A stretch of DNA of 8,970 bases from Bacteroidales bacterium (lineage in GTDB: Bacteria > Bacteroidota > Bacteroidia > Bacteroidales > UBA932): the NCBI GenBank assembly GCA_004556005.1, contig SFJA01000066.1, positions 1 through 8,970 of the forward strand, given 5' to 3'. The position numbers were made by a program, and so were the translations under genes. A model generated the notes under the pieces. The model did no database searches. It was not told where the DNA came from and saw only the letters and a program-made list of their open reading frames with translations. Shown in pieces: positions 6,537-8,970 of the stretch; positions within the stretch are counted from its first letter, which is position 1, and every line of letters begins with the position of its first letter.

Positions 6537-8970
6537 TTAGAATCTGAAGTAAATGTTCAACATATAATTGATACCCGGCATATAGAAGTACTTGGAGTCG
6601 AACTTCTTGTAGCTTTCCTTGCTTGAGGTGGAGATGAGTCGGGTCTGCTCGTAACCACCGGTCCTGACATCGCGGTTGTTGAGAATATTCTTGACCTCAA
6701 ATGAAAAGCCTATGTTGTACTTCCTCTGTATGTACCAGCTCTTTCCGGCGCTGGCGTTGAGCAGGAAGCAAGGGTTGAAGCACTCCTGAGTGGTCATATA
6801 CTCGATTTCCTCCGGAGTTGCGACACCGTCAGGTCCGCTCACGGCAAACTGGGTGCGGTAGAGAGGATTCATATCGAGCCAGGACTTTGCAAAATACTGT
6901 CCGTTCAGTTCAAAGAACCAATAACTGTTTGTCCTGTAATTGAGTGCAAGTTCTCCCGCAAGCTGAGGCGTAGAAGGAACATAGTGCTTCCGGGTCTTTT
7001 CGACTATAGGTGAGCCGTCCTCTGCGTAGGCATAGCTGCCGTCAGAATTTTTCTTGAACACCGGATTGGACTGCCAGTACGGGAGCGTCTCGTCCCTGAT
7101 GATCTCAGCGCTGTTGTCAACGGTCTGAATCATGTGAGGGTTGGAGGTGTAAACAAATTCTCCCAGACTCAGGACAGCGCTCGCGGTCAGTCCGCTGACA
7201 AAGAGCGGCATCTTGGCACCGAATTCGATTCCGACGTGGCGCTGGTCGATTCCGGTCATAGCGAAGTTGGTGAAGCTCTGCTGGCTGTCGTCGTAGAAGC
7301 TCATCACGTCGGTCTGGTCCATTATCTTGGTGTAGTAGGCGGTTGCCCTGAGGTTGTATCCGCCGGTGGAGAGCTGGTAGCTGAGGTCGCCGGAAACGGT
7401 CTTGCTGTTGCAAAGGCCGTCAACGAGGCTGTTGCGGGTGCGGGCAGAGACGAATGCCTGATTGAAGGTCGGGGCGTCGCTGAAATAGCCGAAACTTGCG
7501 CTGAAGCGGTGGCCGCCGGAGAGGGTGTAGGATGCGAGGAGCTTGGCGGAGCCTGTGAGGAAGTTGCTGACCTCTGACTTGCCCTTGGAGCTAATCACGT
7601 TGCCCTTGCTGTCGTAGGAGGTGAGCAGGACTCCGTTGTAGAATATTTCCTTGCCGTCGTCGTCAAGTCCGGCAAAGAGGCCCTTGCGCACGAGACCTTC
7701 ACGCCAGAAGCCCTCGTAACCAAGTGCGGCAGAGAGGGTTACAGAAAGCTTTCCCTTGTTGAAAGTTCCGTTTCCCCAAAGATTCGCGCGGCGTATCTGT
7801 GCAAGATAGTCATAGCCGTAGCTGTCGCCGAGACCAATCTTCTCGGCCTCGCCATGCTCAAGGAAATAATCGAGGTCGTTCTGGATAAGTGCGGCATTGG
7901 ATGCAAAATCACGTTCTGCAAACTGGTCCACATTGAGGTAGTACTGACCTCCGAGAAGGTCCGCTATCTTCTTGTAATTGCGTGTGCGGTTGATCTTTCC
8001 ATTAATTCCGGCGGTAACGGTAAAGAGTTCAGTCAGGTTCCATTTAATTGAACCTGAAAGGTTTATGTCATTCTGATCAACGTGGCGCTGCTCCTGGGCG
8101 TACTTGCTGCGTCCGTCAGGGCTGTTGTAGTTCACGTTGTACAGGCGGTCCCAGTTGATATGCTGGTAGTTGGCATTGGAAGCAACTCCCGGTCTCCACA
8201 TTTCGAGCGCCTCACCATATTTGATGACGTTTGAACGGTTGTATTCGCTGTCATCCATAAAGAAATAGCTCGGGAGGTTGCGGTAGTAGTCAGGACGCGG
8301 ATCCGGAGCATCGTACCAGTCGAGGGCCGTGTAGCCGTTAAATCCCGTTCTGTAGAGCAGCGTGGCAGATGCCTCGAAGCTGTCGGACGGGGTATAGAGG
8401 TAACGCAGGGCAATTACAGGCTCGAAGGTCTTGCGCACGCGGGCGTTGCGTACCTTGCCGTTCTGATATCCCCAGTTGGAGTTGTACATATTATCCTTCA
8501 TAAGGTCGTAAACCTCCTGGGTGGAAGCGTTTTGCGCTCCCCTTTCTCCTGGTGTCGCAAAAGCGATCAGGGCAATGCGATGCTCGTCGCCAATCCTTTT
8601 TTCTGCACCTGCGTAGAGGGCGAAGTTGCGATAAAACACACCCTCGATCCAGTCGTTTCCACCAATCCTGGCAGAAGCGTTGATTGCGTAGGACCAGCCA
8701 TTGTCCAGCACTCCGCTGGCATAATTGACCATAAAGCGGAAACGGTACATTGCCGAGTTGCTCAACACGTCGGACGGCATTGCCGAAATATTGGTGACAC
8801 CGTTGTATCCGCCTGCGGAATAATCGGCCGACTCAAGTCCTATTGTGCTTTCCTTGCTGCGCATAGCCTCGTTGAGACCGCTCCAGAGCGAATACGGGCT
8901 GTAACCCGTAATTGCGTCATTCATAGGAACTCCGGCGAGATAAACCTCCTGTGACTCGGAGTTGTAGCCC
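6537..8970 (-). CDS. TonB-dependent outer-membrane receptor, N-terminus cut by window edge
   Basis: An outer-membrane active transporter driven by TonB. 810 residues are visible, open to the window edge; the Met codon at 8924 lies inside the plug and is not the start. Visible residues 1-61 are the end of the plug: GYNSESQEVYLAGVPMND, then YSLWSGLNEAM and GGYNGVTNI. The rest is a 22-strand-type beta barrel with long aromatic-rich loops, ending in NYMLNIYFRF with the C-terminal Phe typical of outer-membrane proteins. The C-terminal stretch FEVKNILNNRDVRTGGYEQTR is characteristic of Bacteroidota receptors. The signal peptide, any carboxypeptidase-like N-terminal domain and the TonB box lie outside the window. 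The next gene is 4 bases downstream and encodes a DUF5689-type lipoprotein; no SusD-like gene is present. The substrate cannot be read from sequence. Third-position GC is clearly higher in about 7200-7720 than in the rest of the gene. Confidence 0.93.
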   Translation of the reverse strand, partial: GYNSESQEVYLAGVPMNDAITGYSPYSLWSGLNEAMRSKESTIGLESADYSAGGYNGVTNISAMPSDVLSNSAMYRFRFMVNYASGVLDNGWSYAINASARIGGNDWIEGVFYRNFALYAGAEKRIGDEHRIALIAFATPGERGAQNASTQEVYDLMKDNMYNSNWGYQNGKVRNARVRKTFEPVIALRYLYTPSDSFEASATLLYRTGFNGYTALDWYDAPDPRPDYYRNLPSYFFMDDSEYNRSNVIKYGEALEMWRPGVASNANYQHINWDRLYNVNYNSPDGRSKYAQEQRHVDQNDINLSGSIKWNLTELFTVTAGINGKINRTRNYKKIADLLGGQYYLNVDQFAERDFASNAALIQNDLDYFLEHGEAEKIGLGDSYGYDYLAQIRRANLWGNGTFNKGKLSVTLSAALGYEGFWREGLVRKGLFAGLDDDGKEIFYNGVLLTSYDSKGNVISSKGKSEVSNFLTGSAKLLASYTLSGGHRFSASFGYFSDAPTFNQAFVSARTRNSLVDGLCNSKTVSGDLSYQLSTGGYNLRATAYYTKIMDQTDVMSFYDDSQQSFTNFAMTGIDQRHVGIEFGAKMPLFVSGLTASAVLSLGEFVYTSNPHMIQTVDNSAEIIRDETLPYWQSNPVFKKNSDGSYAYAEDGSPIVEKTRKHYVPSTPQLAGELALNYRTNSYWFFELNGQYFAKSWLDMNPLYRTQFAVSGPDGVATPEEIEYMTTQECFNPCFLLNASAGKSWYIQRKYNIGFSFEVKNILNNRDVRTGGYEQTRLISTSSKESYKKFDSKYFYMPGINYMLNIYFRF

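Larger units (their letters stand above)
3299..8970 (-). other. Probable operon: TonB-dependent receptor, DUF5689-type lipoprotein, dipeptidyl carboxypeptidase
   Basis: Three minus-strand genes with gaps of 4 and 48 bases and no recognisable Bacteroidota promoter in either gap. The promoter and any upstream regulator lie beyond 8970. The order suggests import followed by periplasmic peptide trimming. The 48-base gap before the peptidase leaves room for a separate weak promoter, so membership of the last gene is less certain than that of the first two. Confidence 0.65.

Noticed and set aside
8922..8924. ATG at 8924 as the receptor start.
   Set aside because: The frame stays open to the window edge, and the 15 preceding residues (GYNSESQEVYLAGVP) are typical plug-domain sequence, so this Met is internal.

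Overview
The window looks like part of a Bacteroidota chromosome, probably a Bacteroidales gut-type lineage with moderate-to-high GC. Three things point there: a TonB-dependent outer-membrane receptor in front of a DUF5689-type lipoprotein, start sites without Shine-Dalgarno sequences but with A-rich leaders, and -7 boxes of the Bacteroidota form TAnnTTTG. The genus cannot be fixed from the sequence alone. No tRNA, rRNA, CRISPR array, insertion sequence or attachment site was seen. Coding density is near 98%, and the only gaps are 84, 2, 48 and 4 bases.

Left part (1-3296): a 3'-truncated gpmI (cofactor-independent phosphoglycerate mutase, minus strand) is divergent from a secreted three-part protein (plus strand). 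That protein has a PHP-type metallophosphoesterase domain resembling the Sb-PDE/CehA-like group, a chitobiase-C-like beta module and a C-terminal PA14 domain. The 84-base divergent gap carries two facing Bacteroidota promoters whose core elements interleave.

Right part (3299-8970, all minus strand, transcribed right to left): a 5'-truncated TonB-dependent receptor, a DUF5689-type lipoprotein 4 bases downstream, then an M3-family dipeptidyl carboxypeptidase lipoprotein after a further 48 bases. This reads as one transcription unit. A plausible division of labour is capture of a ligand at the surface by the lipoprotein, import by the receptor, and trimming of peptides in the periplasm by the carboxypeptidase. 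There is no SusD-like gene in view. The peptidase gene meets the PHP gene tail to tail with only 2 bases between their stop codons.

The best leads are the PHP/PA14 fusion, whose tail also differs in codon use from its catalytic half, and the SusD-less receptor/DUF5689/peptidase unit as a possible peptide-acquisition system. The other observations are smaller.
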